Shown here: positions 43,301 through 51,181 of the stretch, piece by piece | Position numbering within the stretch: the stretch's first letter is position 1 | Layout: each line of letters opens with the position of its first letter | DNA from: Anaerolineales bacterium | Lineage (GTDB): Bacteria > Chloroflexota > Anaerolineae > 4572-78 > J111 | Reading direction: 5' to 3' | DNA length: 64,000 bases | Assembly (NCBI GenBank): GCA_015075185.1 | Contig: JABTUW010000008.1 | Coordinates: 124,001-188,000 of the forward strand | Program-made: the position numbers and the translations under genes | The notes under the pieces: model-generated | Databases searched by the model: none | What the model was told of the DNA's origin: nothing | The model's input: the letters and a program-made list of their open reading frames with translations, nothing else

Positions 43301-43540
43301 ACTCTGCTCCTGACCAAACCGGGTCCACCCTCGCCAGAAAACCAGGAATGGACCTTCACCAGTCTGGCCCTGGTGCTCAACCATCCTGCCACTACCCGCC
43401 CCACCTATGATCGGGCGGCCACATTGCTGGCCGAGTTAGAGGAGACCGGGCTGCCGCCGGAAGTAGTGGCAGCAGCTCATGAGCGGGCACAGGCGCTTAC
43501 GCTGGAAGCGTTGGTTGAGGAAATACTGTCCACAAGCTAA
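40334..43540 (+). CDS. SARP/BTAD transcriptional regulator with NB-ARC-type ATPase and TPR
   Basis: The 1068-residue AfsR/LuxR-like regulator starts with a winged-helix plus BTAD region (about 1-250; LLYYLAVTGRAHSRDTLADL, SAALAQYETCRRILAEELGV). An NB-ARC/STAND ATPase (about 262-640) follows with Walker A GPGGIGKTSL, Walker B LLVLDNFEHL and VTSRERL. TPR-like repeats run to the end. STAND regulators switch on ligand and ATP binding. Between EVEGLEYP and YSAVALFIQ lies an insert (EEKKSGKVEEWMLNRDSVST and on) encoded by a repeat, unusual for the family. Its stop overlaps the convergent 5'-nucleotidase-like stop by four bases. Target genes unknown. Confidence 0.92.
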   Translation: MQNLQLHLLGKPEVYLNGRPLTEFETSKAQALLYYLAVTGRAHSRDTLADLLWGDMDEATAKRNLSKALSNLRHLLEPYLLIDRQSIAFNQEKPYELDVAIFQAAIEGSSLLEPSKPEDLSPLRKAVNLYGGDFLEGFYIREALAFEEWLTSQREQLREMMLQGLDLLVRGYTDQQSDDAAGLEYASRLLALDPWRESAHRHMMLLLARAGQRSAALAQYETCRRILAEELGVEPLAETTALYQRLKAAAPPPHNLPPPPNSFVGRTAELKQVELHLHNPACRLLTLVGPGGIGKTSLALEAARRCTRPEPALSEAGFADGVYFVNLAPVGVGTDRPGEPNPADLADLFASAIAEALNFTFQGPTNLMSQLLKHLRQKQVLLVLDNFEHLMAGATLLIDLWQKAPGVKLLVTSRERLNLREEWVVEVEGLEYPREEKKSGKVEEWMLNRDSVSTFPLSNLPAFHTSSQYSAVALFIQRAQQVRDGFALTEAEAPHVIQICQLVEGAPLALELAASWLRALTCAEIAQEIERGLDFLTTSLRDVPERHRSMRAVFEQSWRLLSEAEQTVLRRLSVFRGGFRRAAAQEVAGGSLLILTGLVDKSLLRLTDSGRYQSHELLRQFAAEKLAEAPLELESTLNAHCRYYGDFLHRHEDQLEIEEGAAKLSELLPEADNIRAGWERAITADWPLAIPAMVQYVRAMRLFYSACGWYHEGIALFDKAIHRLETVGAESNDVQRRVVYGRLLLQQAMLCQYLSRFAEAEALCSRSLDALQGTGADRDEAATLRRLGALNYVGEKYDLAPAYLVKSLALLDPAKSPVSYAKTQLFLGMVAHEFKQYQQAEQLLGESIATLKSFGELRYRHFGLGYLAGTMYALGHPVEAKRLMGECLSQRELIGDPRTIPHMLYHIRGISGLMDAALGHEARRMLQTIIAICRENADDWGVTLSLSQLGYTFCRLGEYDEAERCFRETLQSAMKQPILPMALEALVGLTLLLTKPGPPSPENQEWTFTSLALVLNHPATTRPTYDRAATLLAELEETGLPPEVVAAAHERAQALTLEALVEEILSTS
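41633..41734 (+). repeat. Degenerate-repeat hairpin inserted in frame in the SARP gene
   Basis: GAGTGGAAAAGTGGAAGAAT on the left and CTTTCCCACTTTCCAACCTC, then CCTTCCACACTTCC, on the right are complementary in the same word-like way as the intergenic elements (compare 4783-4849). The frame stays open, adding about 33 residues to the ATPase domain. Confidence 0.75.
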
Positions 43541-45339
43541 AGAGACGTGTTCCAGATGAATTGGACCCGGCCATCCCGCCGGGCGTGGCTGGCGGGGATG
43601 CCGCCCTGTTCCCGGATGTAGGCAATCAGTTCGTCACGCAGGAATAAATTGGTGTCCAGCCGGGGCCAGGGGTGTATATCTAGCAGCGGCAGATGCAAAA
43701 CTTCGCCGGCATATTTCTGCCAGGGCAGAGCCGCCTGCCGCACAAAACTGCTACAGCTAATCAGGAAAGAACGCCCCAATTGTTCATCAAGCGGCAGCCC
43801 ATCAACCGTAATATCAAGGGCGTGGGCGGTGTGACGACTCTGGCCCAGATCAATCTTGTAGCGTACCTGGCGGCTAAAATGAAGGAAGCCTCGCTCGGTG
43901 TGCGGCTTGCCGGGACGGTCGGCTCGGCGGGCGTTATCATTTAAAAGAGCCTTGAGCTGGGAACCGGTGATCCAGCACAGCCGAATGGTATCGGCAAAAG
44001 GCATAAGATTAAACCAGTCGCCAAAGGTTAACTCGCCGCCTACCGGCACGCCGCAGCGCACGTTAGAGGCGTCCAGAATGGCTAAATCTGCATCATAACC
44101 GTTGGCCCGGCAGCGGGTGACCATAGCATCGGCAATAAAGTTGGCTAAGGCGGATTCGTCGGCGGCAAAGGCGTTGCGAATAGCATCGGTGCCGAGATCG
44201 GGATGGGGGGCCACACAGCCCAAATGGCGGGCAAAAACGGGCCTGACCCTATCCACCAGGGGCTGTACTTCTTGCCGTTCAAACGCTTCATCAATGGGCA
44301 GGTCCGCCGTGGGCGTCAGCCGCACATTGGTTGCGGTGGCGCTGTGCTGGATGGTTATATCTACCTCGCCCACAAATCTCCCTAACGTACCCGCCTGAAC
44401 AATGGGAATATCGTTCACAATGTTATAGGCGCTGAGGCCCTGCTCGTTCAGCGCGTTGTGAGTGTGGCCGCCAACAATCAGATGCACACTTCCGAGGGGG
44501 AGGCTGCGAGCAAGCTCGACATCACCGGCCTCACTCACCGCTCCCAAATTAGAATTGAGGCTATAGCCAAGATGACTCAAGATGATCATAACGTCGCACA
44601 ACGGGCGCATGGCCGGCAAAAGGTTGTGGATAGTCTGAACCGGATTAGTCACGTGAATGCCGGAGTCGAGTTGGGGTTTGATGCCGCCGGGCGTAATTAA
44701 ACCGATCAAGCCAATACGAATGCCTTTGACCACCAGGATAGCAGCCGGGTAGTACAGGCCGGCCAGCCAGCGCGAACCGATGAGATTGGCTGCCAGGAGT
44801 GGAAAGCGAGCTTCCCGGCTAATGGCGTGGGCTAAGAGCTGGGTGCCCATATCGAGATCATGATTACCCAGCGTGGCTGCATCTATACCGGCGGCAGAGT
44901 AGAGGCGATAACCGGCGTGCAACTCATATGACTCAGGGTCGTCTCCCAGCAGTTCATCAAAAACGGCTCCAACCAGATCATCGCCTGCAGACAGGGTCAA
45001 CACCGCGCTATGCGGGTTATGGCGGCATTGCTGGCGCGCTTCGCGCAAGCGCCAGACGATTTTGGAAAAAACCGGCTGAGGACCATACGGGGTAAATCGC
45101 GAGATATGGCCGTGCAAGTCGTTGATATGCAGGATTTTCAGGCGGAAGGGGTCTGTCAGCAAGTCGGCGCGTGCCGGCGGTAGGGCAACGTTCTCAGGGG
45201 GAATAATATTACGGATTGGCGCGGCCGTTGGATCTCCGACCAACAGAAATAGCTGCGCCTCATCCGCGCCGTGAGGATTGGGTATTCCCCGGATGATTTG
45301 GATACAGCCTTGGGGCTGGGATAATCGGGTTTGGGTCAT
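43537..45339 (-). CDS. 5'-nucleotidase/UshA-like two-domain metallophosphatase
   Basis: The 600-residue protein has a calcineurin-like domain (about 68-330) with HINDLHGH, SAGDDL, GNHDLDMG, LSHLGYS and GGHTHNALN for the two metals. A 5'-nucleotidase C-terminal domain (about 370-580; ADESALANFIADAM, LTFGDWFNLMPFADT) follows. It should hydrolyse nucleotides or related phosphoesters. Unlike UshA it has no signal peptide; instead a 65-residue N-terminal stretch of unknown type precedes the domain. GAGG 4 bases before the ATG. It follows the ABC importer genes on the same strand, which hints that the importer substrate may be phosphorylated; this is inference. Confidence 0.93.
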   Translation of the reverse strand: MTQTRLSQPQGCIQIIRGIPNPHGADEAQLFLLVGDPTAAPIRNIIPPENVALPPARADLLTDPFRLKILHINDLHGHISRFTPYGPQPVFSKIVWRLREARQQCRHNPHSAVLTLSAGDDLVGAVFDELLGDDPESYELHAGYRLYSAAGIDAATLGNHDLDMGTQLLAHAISREARFPLLAANLIGSRWLAGLYYPAAILVVKGIRIGLIGLITPGGIKPQLDSGIHVTNPVQTIHNLLPAMRPLCDVMIILSHLGYSLNSNLGAVSEAGDVELARSLPLGSVHLIVGGHTHNALNEQGLSAYNIVNDIPIVQAGTLGRFVGEVDITIQHSATATNVRLTPTADLPIDEAFERQEVQPLVDRVRPVFARHLGCVAPHPDLGTDAIRNAFAADESALANFIADAMVTRCRANGYDADLAILDASNVRCGVPVGGELTFGDWFNLMPFADTIRLCWITGSQLKALLNDNARRADRPGKPHTERGFLHFSRQVRYKIDLGQSRHTAHALDITVDGLPLDEQLGRSFLISCSSFVRQAALPWQKYAGEVLHLPLLDIHPWPRLDTNLFLRDELIAYIREQGGIPASHARRDGRVQFIWNTSL

Positions 45340-45455
45340 AGCGCCTCAAGCGATACGGGTGAACATTTCCGGAGTTGTTTGGTCAAGGGGAAGCTGGCCG
45401 GCAGAGAAGCAGCGAAGTTCTTCAACGGCCATTTCACCCAGGGGACTACGTTCAT
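45336..45455 (-). other. Gap with two tiny overlapping frames before the nucleotidase gene
   Basis: A 39-codon frame (ATG 45455, AAAGGA upstream) ends in a TGA that overlaps the nucleotidase ATG. Within it, another 28-codon frame (ATG 45432 to TGA 45346) reads MAVEELRCFSAGQLPLDQTT then PEMFTRIA, which looks protein-like and could be the remnant of a longer gene. Neither can be called a gene with confidence; the first could serve translational coupling. Confidence 0.3.
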
Positions 45456-45456
45456 C

Positions 45457-46396
45457 TTATCCTTTGACCGCGCCTTCCACCATGGCCCGAAAGAAGCTTT
45501 TCCGCGTGAACAAGAAGAGGATGACCATCGGCAGGGCGATCAAAATACATGCAGCGGCAATGACCTGCAAATTGATGATATTCTGGCCGAGAAAATCATA
45601 GAGACCAAACATAGCCGGCTTGTGCTCATTTTTGGCAACAAGCAAATAGCCGGCGATAAACTCGTTCCAGACGCTGACAAAGGTAAGCAGAAAAACTGCC
45701 ATCATGCCCGGTGTTGCCAGCGGCATGGTGATGCGCATGAGCGCGCCCAGCGGACTGCAACCATCAATCAGGGCTGCCTCCTCCAACTCACGCGGGATGG
45801 CGTCAAAAAACCCTTTGGCAATCCAGACACTGAGGGGCAGATAAAACCCCATGTACACAAGAATAATGAAGATCCGGTCGTCGTAGAAGGGTAACGATGC
45901 TTTGCGCAGCGTCACGCTCATCTGGTAGAGGGCCAGCAGGTTGGTGAGCAACGGCACACCTGTGATCGCCAGAATACCCGTCATCAGCGCGCCATGTCCC
46001 CAAAAACGATAGCGCGAAAAGGCATAGCCGGACATCCCGGCCAAAAGCACGACCAGCAGCGATGAAACCGTAGCATACAACATGGTGTTAGGGAGGTAGA
46101 TGCGCAGCATGTTGCCCGTCAGGGTGAATGGCAGCAGCCAACCTGACGACGGTTTGGGCGCTAACACGCGGTAGTAGCCCTCTGTAGACCAGCGGCACGC
46201 ACTTAGATCAAAGGCCTGGGTGGGTGTATCGCAGGGAAAAATCACAGGAGGCTTGCGGGTGACGTCCTGCTCTCGTTTGAAGGAGATCAGCACGGTCGTG
46301 GCAATGGGCAATGGCAAAGAGACAGATCAGGATGAGCGCACCGTTGACCAGCAATCGTTCCCAGGTTTGGCGAGAGGGAAAGGGTAGCAGGCGCAT
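45457..46396 (-). CDS. ABC sugar-type permease (MalG-like), frameshifted near the N-terminus
   Basis: The permease begins at ATG 46396 (MRLLPFPSRQTWERLLVNGA) with the first membrane helix. The frame is lost at a G-run on the plus strand (46306-46308, one base too many) and continues in the next frame as IATTVLISFKREQDVTRKPP. The rest is a normal MalG-type protein with the EAA loop EEAALIDGCSPLGALMRITMPLATPG contacting the ATPase, and a C-terminal region typical of the family. It follows the MalF-like gene by two bases. The extra base may be a sequencing error or a real mutation that would abolish transport. Confidence 0.85.
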
Positions 46397-46397
46397 A

Positions 46398-47342
46398 TCA
46401 GATATTCCTTTCCTTTAAACGGGTCATGCGCAGCGTGCCCGCAATGAGTAACCAGTTGATGACGGCAATCATCAAGGCTAATGCCGCCGCCCGACCGAAT
46501 TGAAGCTGGCGCCAGCCGATTGAATAAAGCAGGTAGCTTAACACTTCGGTTGATGTCCCCGGACCACCGCCGGTAAGGCTAAAGACCATGCCGACGCCGT
46601 TCATGCCGCTGAGCGTCAGGCTGAAAAGGGCCACGACCAGGGTCGGCAGCATGAGCGGAATCATAATATAACGGACAACCTGCCAGCCATTTGCGCCGTC
46701 GATGCGGCTGCTTTCGACGATCTCGTGGGGGACCGTCTGCATGGCGGCCAGCAGCAGCAGCGTGATAAACGGCAGCGCCCGCCAGGCTGAAGCCAGGATG
46801 AGAAAGGTCATCGCCGGCGCAGGCGGAAATGGAAAATTACCAAACCACGGTCGTGGCGGTACAGCCGTCAGCACCGATAATCCATTGGGTGGGAATATCG
46901 CCGGGTTTTGCAGGATGCCGGAGAGCAGCCCGTAATCGGGTATGACCAGTAGCCGGAACACCAGCCCGGCGATGATATCGGCGATGATCCACGGGATGAA
47001 GAGCAAGGTGATATAAAGGCCGGAGAAGCGCAGTCTGCGATTGAGCAGGAGTGCGATGATAAAGCCGAGGACCATCGTCAAGCTGGCATAGCCGACAAGA
47101 AAGACAATCGAGTGGCCGACGCTTTCATCAAACAGACCCATCCCCAAAAGGCGTTCGAAATTCCTGAAGCCGACGAACCTCCAGCCCGACGGCTCTCTCT
47201 CTTGCAGGCTCAGCCAGACGGTATAGAGGGCAGGATAGACCTGGATAGCAAGCAGGACAATGACGGTCGGCAGGATCAACCAAAAAGGGAGAGAATTGCG
47301 CAACGGGTTTCTGCTGGCCCAACGAGGCAACGTCTTTTGCAT
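46398..47342 (-). CDS. ABC sugar-type permease (MalF-like)
   Basis: The 314-residue inner-membrane protein has six helices and the EAA loop EIVESSRIDGANGWQVVRYI before MIPLMLPTLVVALF. This places it in the carbohydrate uptake (CUT1) group. ATG 47342 with AAAAAGG about 12 bases upstream is preferred; TTG 47354 is possible. It works with the MalG-like permease and the binding protein upstream. No ATP-binding subunit is present, as in CUT1 systems that share one MsmX/UgpC-type ATPase. Confidence 0.92.
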   Translation of the reverse strand: MQKTLPRWASRNPLRNSLPFWLILPTVIVLLAIQVYPALYTVWLSLQEREPSGWRFVGFRNFERLLGMGLFDESVGHSIVFLVGYASLTMVLGFIIALLLNRRLRFSGLYITLLFIPWIIADIIAGLVFRLLVIPDYGLLSGILQNPAIFPPNGLSVLTAVPPRPWFGNFPFPPAPAMTFLILASAWRALPFITLLLLAAMQTVPHEIVESSRIDGANGWQVVRYIMIPLMLPTLVVALFSLTLSGMNGVGMVFSLTGGGPGTSTEVLSYLLYSIGWRQLQFGRAAALALMIAVINWLLIAGTLRMTRLKERNI

Positions 47343-47382
47343 AGAAGTAATCAACCTTTTTGCGGAGATTGGCGATGAGGAG

Positions 47383-47441
47383 TATCCGAAAACCTGTCAG
47401 GTCTGACAGACCTGACAGGTTTGAAACTGAGTTTTCGGATA
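47383..47441. repeat. Nested palindrome (gacctgacaggtttt family, copy 2)
   Basis: AAACCTGTCAGGTCTG (47390-47405) and CAGACCTGACAGGTTT (47407-47422) pair perfectly. Outer words TATCCGAAAAC and GTTTTCGGATA add a second stem. The core is the same as at 17722-17754. It lies between the binding protein and the MalF-like permease and could limit read-through into the permeases. Confidence 0.8.
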
Positions 47442-47446
47442 GGCTT

Positions 47447-48901
47447 TTAGTTGCCGGCGTTGTACTCCTCTTGAGTCTTGGTTAGCTCTGCGGCAATGTC
47501 GGCGGTGGGGTCTTCCTTGATAAGCTTGTAGACAGTCTGCATGACCAGCATCTGGGCTTCTTGGGGCCGCAGCAGCGAGCCCCACCAGGGCCGGCATGCG
47601 CTGGCTTCAATCACCTTTGCCGCCTCCTGGTAGAAGGGTGTCTGGAAGCGTTCGTCAGATTGAGTCGCCTTAAGGGTGGGGAAGCCGCCGCCAGGACCCA
47701 GTACCCAATCCGCATTTTGCTCGGGACCCATCACCCAGTTGATGTAATCGTGAGCTCCCTCCGGATTCTTGCCTCCGACGGGCATAACCAGAATGTTCGC
47801 TTCAACGCTGCAGCCCGGTTTGTTGCCCTCAGGCGCCACGAACGGCGACAGGTAGACATCGCCGGCGGCAATGGCATCCAGCATATCTTGTTCGTTGCCC
47901 TTCGCATACTTGGTGCCGTTCGGGGCTGTCAGCGGGTTCACGTAGCGGTAACCGAAAAGCCCTGTGGGAAATGAGCCGGCCGACGCATCCTTGAACGCTT
48001 CCTCTTCCTGGAACCCACCGGCGAAGACGATCTCGGGCGCGTAACCCTTGGCTACAATTTCGCGCATGAACTCGATTGCGGCAATGTTCTCGGGCGTGTT
48101 GAGCAGCATATTGCCCTGACCATCATCGAGCGCGCCGCCAAAGGAGGCGATGGTCGTCCAGACAAACCGCGTCGTGCCTTCGCCTTCGAAATCGGTTGAA
48201 CCAAAGAAGGTAATCGCATACAGGCCCTCTTTTTTCAGCCGCTCGGCCTCTTTAAGAAATTCTTCGGGGGTTTTGGGAAAGCCGTTGGGGAAGCGATCCT
48301 TCCAGACATAGACAAGGTGAGGCCGTTGGGCGATGGGAATGCAGTAGAGCTTGCCGTCCGGCCCCTTGCAGGAATTGATCGCGTTGGGATCAAGGTCGGC
48401 AAACCACGGCTGTGCCTCGGCCCACTCCGTCATATCCTGCAAGGTTCCATTCTGGTAGAAGAGATTGAGCATGTTGCTTTGACCCTCAAAGACATCGGGT
48501 ACCTCGCCGCCGGCCTGCACCGCCGCAACCAGTTCAGTGGCCATCTTATCAAAGGCCTTCGGCTGATTCACCCAGTTCCACTTACCCGCAAACTCCTCGT
48601 TGAAGAGCGGGATCGTCTTGCGCAGATACTCGTTCCCCACGCGTTCGTCGCTGGCCGGGTCTTCATTGTTCTGGTCGTACTGGTACCAGGTGACAAAATC
48701 CTTTACCTCAGCCGCTTCCGCCGCTTCGGTTGGCGCTTCTGTGACTTCCGGCGCTGCGGTCGGCGCCTCCTCCTTGACTTCTGGCGCTGCTGCTGGTGCC
48801 TCCTCCTTAACTTCCGGCGCTGCCGTTGGCGCAGCACCACAAGCCACTAACACCAGAGAAAACAGCAAGGCACTTACAACTAAAACCCATTGACACTTCA
48901 T
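47447..48901 (-). CDS. ABC transporter solute-binding lipoprotein
   Basis: The 484-residue extracellular lipoprotein has a lipobox LVAC (Cys21). A linker of three APEVKEEAP-like repeats (about 26-65) precedes a type 1 (MalE-like) binding domain with AVQAGGEVPDVFEGQSNMLN, GKLYCIPIAQRPHLVYVWKD and the closing GAHDYINWVMGPEQN region. Ligand unknown; sugar or sugar phosphate is the family default. AAAGGAGG 8 bases before the ATG is a strong binding site. It heads the operon with the two permeases and the nucleotidase-like gene. Confidence 0.93.
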   Translation of the reverse strand: MKCQWVLVVSALLFSLVLVACGAAPTAAPEVKEEAPAAAPEVKEEAPTAAPEVTEAPTEAAEAAEVKDFVTWYQYDQNNEDPASDERVGNEYLRKTIPLFNEEFAGKWNWVNQPKAFDKMATELVAAVQAGGEVPDVFEGQSNMLNLFYQNGTLQDMTEWAEAQPWFADLDPNAINSCKGPDGKLYCIPIAQRPHLVYVWKDRFPNGFPKTPEEFLKEAERLKKEGLYAITFFGSTDFEGEGTTRFVWTTIASFGGALDDGQGNMLLNTPENIAAIEFMREIVAKGYAPEIVFAGGFQEEEAFKDASAGSFPTGLFGYRYVNPLTAPNGTKYAKGNEQDMLDAIAAGDVYLSPFVAPEGNKPGCSVEANILVMPVGGKNPEGAHDYINWVMGPEQNADWVLGPGGGFPTLKATQSDERFQTPFYQEAAKVIEASACRPWWGSLLRPQEAQMLVMQTVYKLIKEDPTADIAAELTKTQEEYNAGN

Positions 48902-49420
48902 GATAGTATCCTCCTTTGTTTGTCAAGTTTACAGATATTTTGCCGTCCAATCTTACCGAATTTACTCCATGTCTGTGAGCGAATCTTTACACCTCCTTTT
49001 TTGTACTTTAAGACCATCTCGGAAAGCTTTTGTAAGCCATCGCCCTAAGCTCACGTCCCACGCCCGTAGAACGTAGGACGATGGCTTCTGAAGAAATGGC
49101 CCAGACTTCTCCACTATCCGGGAGAACTCCTTTCTAAAGGAACTACCTAAAAAATACCGGCTATAAGTTTTTGCGTTGTCGGCAGATATGTTCGCCCATA
49201 CTCAAAGTTACCTCTCCATAATAAATGTGAACCGGGTTGAAGTGGAGGGGCGTCCAAGCTTCTAGGAATGCAAATGGTAAATCGCATTCCTCCATTGATC
49301 TGAACGCATCCAGTTAAAGAGGGGATAAAGTGCCAGTAAAATTGTATTTTGTGGACAGACAGATATTAGTACAGAATCACATTCCGCACAAAAATTAACA
49401 GAGCTATCCGGTCTGTAAAT
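48902..49420. other. 519-base gap with two hairpins, no gene
   Basis: AGCCATCG near 49033 can pair with CGATGGCT near 49087, with CCTA/TAGG and ACGT words inside. GGAATGC (49265-49271) pairs with GCATTCC (49284-49290). No open frame with a binding site and no convincing promoter were found. The region should hold the promoter for the binding-protein gene. Confidence 0.5.
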
Positions 49421-50860
49421 TTATGTCAAATCAGCAGTTTCGGCTAATGCCGCCAGGGGCAGAGGGTGGATGGGGGGACGAACGGTGAACACACCCGCCG
49501 CCTCGATACGCTCGCGGTCTGAGCCTGGCCTAGCGGCTTCATCCGCGATGGCTCGGGCGACCCATTCGCCGCACATGCGCCCCTGGCAGTTGCCCATCCC
49601 ACACCTGGTCAGTCCTTTAACCTCGTTGACCGTTTGCGCTCCGCTTTGCACCGCGGCTCTAATTTCGGCCAGCCGGACCTCCTCACAGCGACAGATGATG
49701 GTTTCGTCGTTGGCCAATTGATAAAGGCCGGGACCGGGCGTGAACAGTCTATCCAGCATAGCCGCGAACCGGCGTTCACGAGCCAGGGCCGGCTGCAGAC
49801 GAGCCAGAGCGGCCTCGGCGGCTGGCTCGCTGAGCCGTCCCACCTGCCGGACCGCGGCCAGCCCGGCGATGCGCCCCTCGACCCGCGCCAGGGCCGCGCC
49901 GCCGACGCCAGCCCCATCCCCTGCCGCGTAAACGCCGGGGCAGGTCGTCTGCAAATTCTCGTACCGCCGTGGCACCCAGCCGCCCCACGCCGGCCTGAAA
50001 TCGTGGTTGCAGCCTAGCAGCCGGCTCAATTGGGTGGCCGGCGTAAATCCGTACCCCAGCAGCAGGGTATCTATGCGGACGATTTGCTCGCTGCCGGGAA
50101 GCGGCCGCCAGTTGGCATCCAGCCGGGCGATGACCGCTTCTTCGACCTCGCTTTGGCCGCGAATTTCAATGACCGACCAGCCGGATCGCAGCGGCACGCC
50201 AGCCCGGCGCAGGGTCCGCCCGTACGTCCAGCCTTCCCGCAGTCGTGCCCACTGGCCCCACAGCGCCGGCAGAGATTGTATCCCCTGCCATAGCGGCACA
50301 GAGGCCCCTTCCAGCACCGCAACCACCTCCGCGCCCGCATCAACTAATTGAGCCGCCACCGCCAGTTGCAGCGGCCCGCTGCCCGATAGCAGGATGCGGC
50401 GACCGGGCAGTAGCCGCTGGTGTTTCAACAAGGTTTGAGCGGCTCCAGTGGTCATTACGCCCGGCAGAGTCCAGCCCGGTAGAGGGACGGGCCGCTCGTA
50501 CGTTCCGGTGGCTAAAATGAGCGCCCGCGCTTGCAGCCGGGGCGGCGCTGCCGGGCCGTGCAGGGTCAGCAGCCAGCCACCGGAACTGTCTGGGGCTGGA
50601 AAAGCGCCCCAAACAACCGTGTCCGTCAGCAGTTGGATGTTGGCTGCGTCTAGCCGCTGCAAAAGCGCTGCCCCCTCGCTTTGAGGGAGACCTACGGCAT
50701 TGCCCCTAAACTTGGCGGGCAGTTGCTTGAAATACTGCCCGCCAGGCCGCGGGTAGCTGTCTATCAAGGTGACCGTGGCCGCCGCCTCTGCCGCGATAAG
50801 GGCGGCTTCCAGCCCGGCCGGACCGGCGCCAACCACGGCCAGGTCTACCTGTTGGTTCAC
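49421..50860 (-). CDS. FAD/NAD(P)-dependent oxidoreductase with BFD [2Fe-2S] domain (HcnB-like)
   Basis: The 479-residue flavoprotein has FAD motif VVGAGPAGLEAALIAAEAA, an NAD(P)-site LLSGSGPLQLAVAAQL and TCPGVYAAGDGAGVGG. A C-terminal BFD-like domain with Cys ligands in CRCEEV and GLTRCGMGNCQGRMC binds a [2Fe-2S] cluster. It matches the alpha/B subunits of HcnABC-type and opine/proline dehydrogenases. It overlaps the ferredoxin-like gene by four bases and follows the DAO gene, so the three form one enzyme. Substrate not determined. Confidence 0.93.
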   Translation of the reverse strand: MNQQVDLAVVGAGPAGLEAALIAAEAAATVTLIDSYPRPGGQYFKQLPAKFRGNAVGLPQSEGAALLQRLDAANIQLLTDTVVWGAFPAPDSSGGWLLTLHGPAAPPRLQARALILATGTYERPVPLPGWTLPGVMTTGAAQTLLKHQRLLPGRRILLSGSGPLQLAVAAQLVDAGAEVVAVLEGASVPLWQGIQSLPALWGQWARLREGWTYGRTLRRAGVPLRSGWSVIEIRGQSEVEEAVIARLDANWRPLPGSEQIVRIDTLLLGYGFTPATQLSRLLGCNHDFRPAWGGWVPRRYENLQTTCPGVYAAGDGAGVGGAALARVEGRIAGLAAVRQVGRLSEPAAEAALARLQPALARERRFAAMLDRLFTPGPGLYQLANDETIICRCEEVRLAEIRAAVQSGAQTVNEVKGLTRCGMGNCQGRMCGEWVARAIADEAARPGSDRERIEAAGVFTVRPPIHPLPLAALAETADLT

Positions 50861-51162
50861 AATCTCATCTCGGAATGCGTTTCGATGACCATGCCGGCAG
50901 TCACCAGGGTGATGCAGGCGCGTATGTTGGGCGCACCATCAACGGTAACCAGGCAATCGTAACAGATGCCCATCCCGCAGAACAGTCCCCGCGGGTCGCC
51001 GTTCTTAAGCGTGTGGCGAAAGACTCGCCGCCCCTCGGCCAGCAGAACGGTGGCGACCGTTTCGCCGGCAAAGGCCGTGACCGGCTGGCCATTGATGGTG
51101 ACGGTGAGCTGTTCACCCCGTTGAACCGGGGGCAGCAGTTGGCTTGCTTGCGTGATTCTCAT
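50857..51162 (-). CDS. [2Fe-2S]-binding small subunit (HcnA-like)
   Basis: The 101-residue protein is a Fer2_4 ferredoxin-like subunit: TVTINGQPVTAFAGETVATVL, GLFCGMGICYDCLVTVDG (three cluster Cys) and RACITLV (fourth). In HcnA-type enzymes it passes electrons from the amine-oxidising flavoprotein. It lies between the DAO-type and BFD-type flavoprotein genes and overlaps the latter by four bases. Confidence 0.93.
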   Translation of the reverse strand: MRITQASQLLPPVQRGEQLTVTINGQPVTAFAGETVATVLLAEGRRVFRHTLKNGDPRGLFCGMGICYDCLVTVDGAPNIRACITLVTAGMVIETHSEMRL

Positions 51163-51181
51163 TATGATTCCGTCGTAAGTT

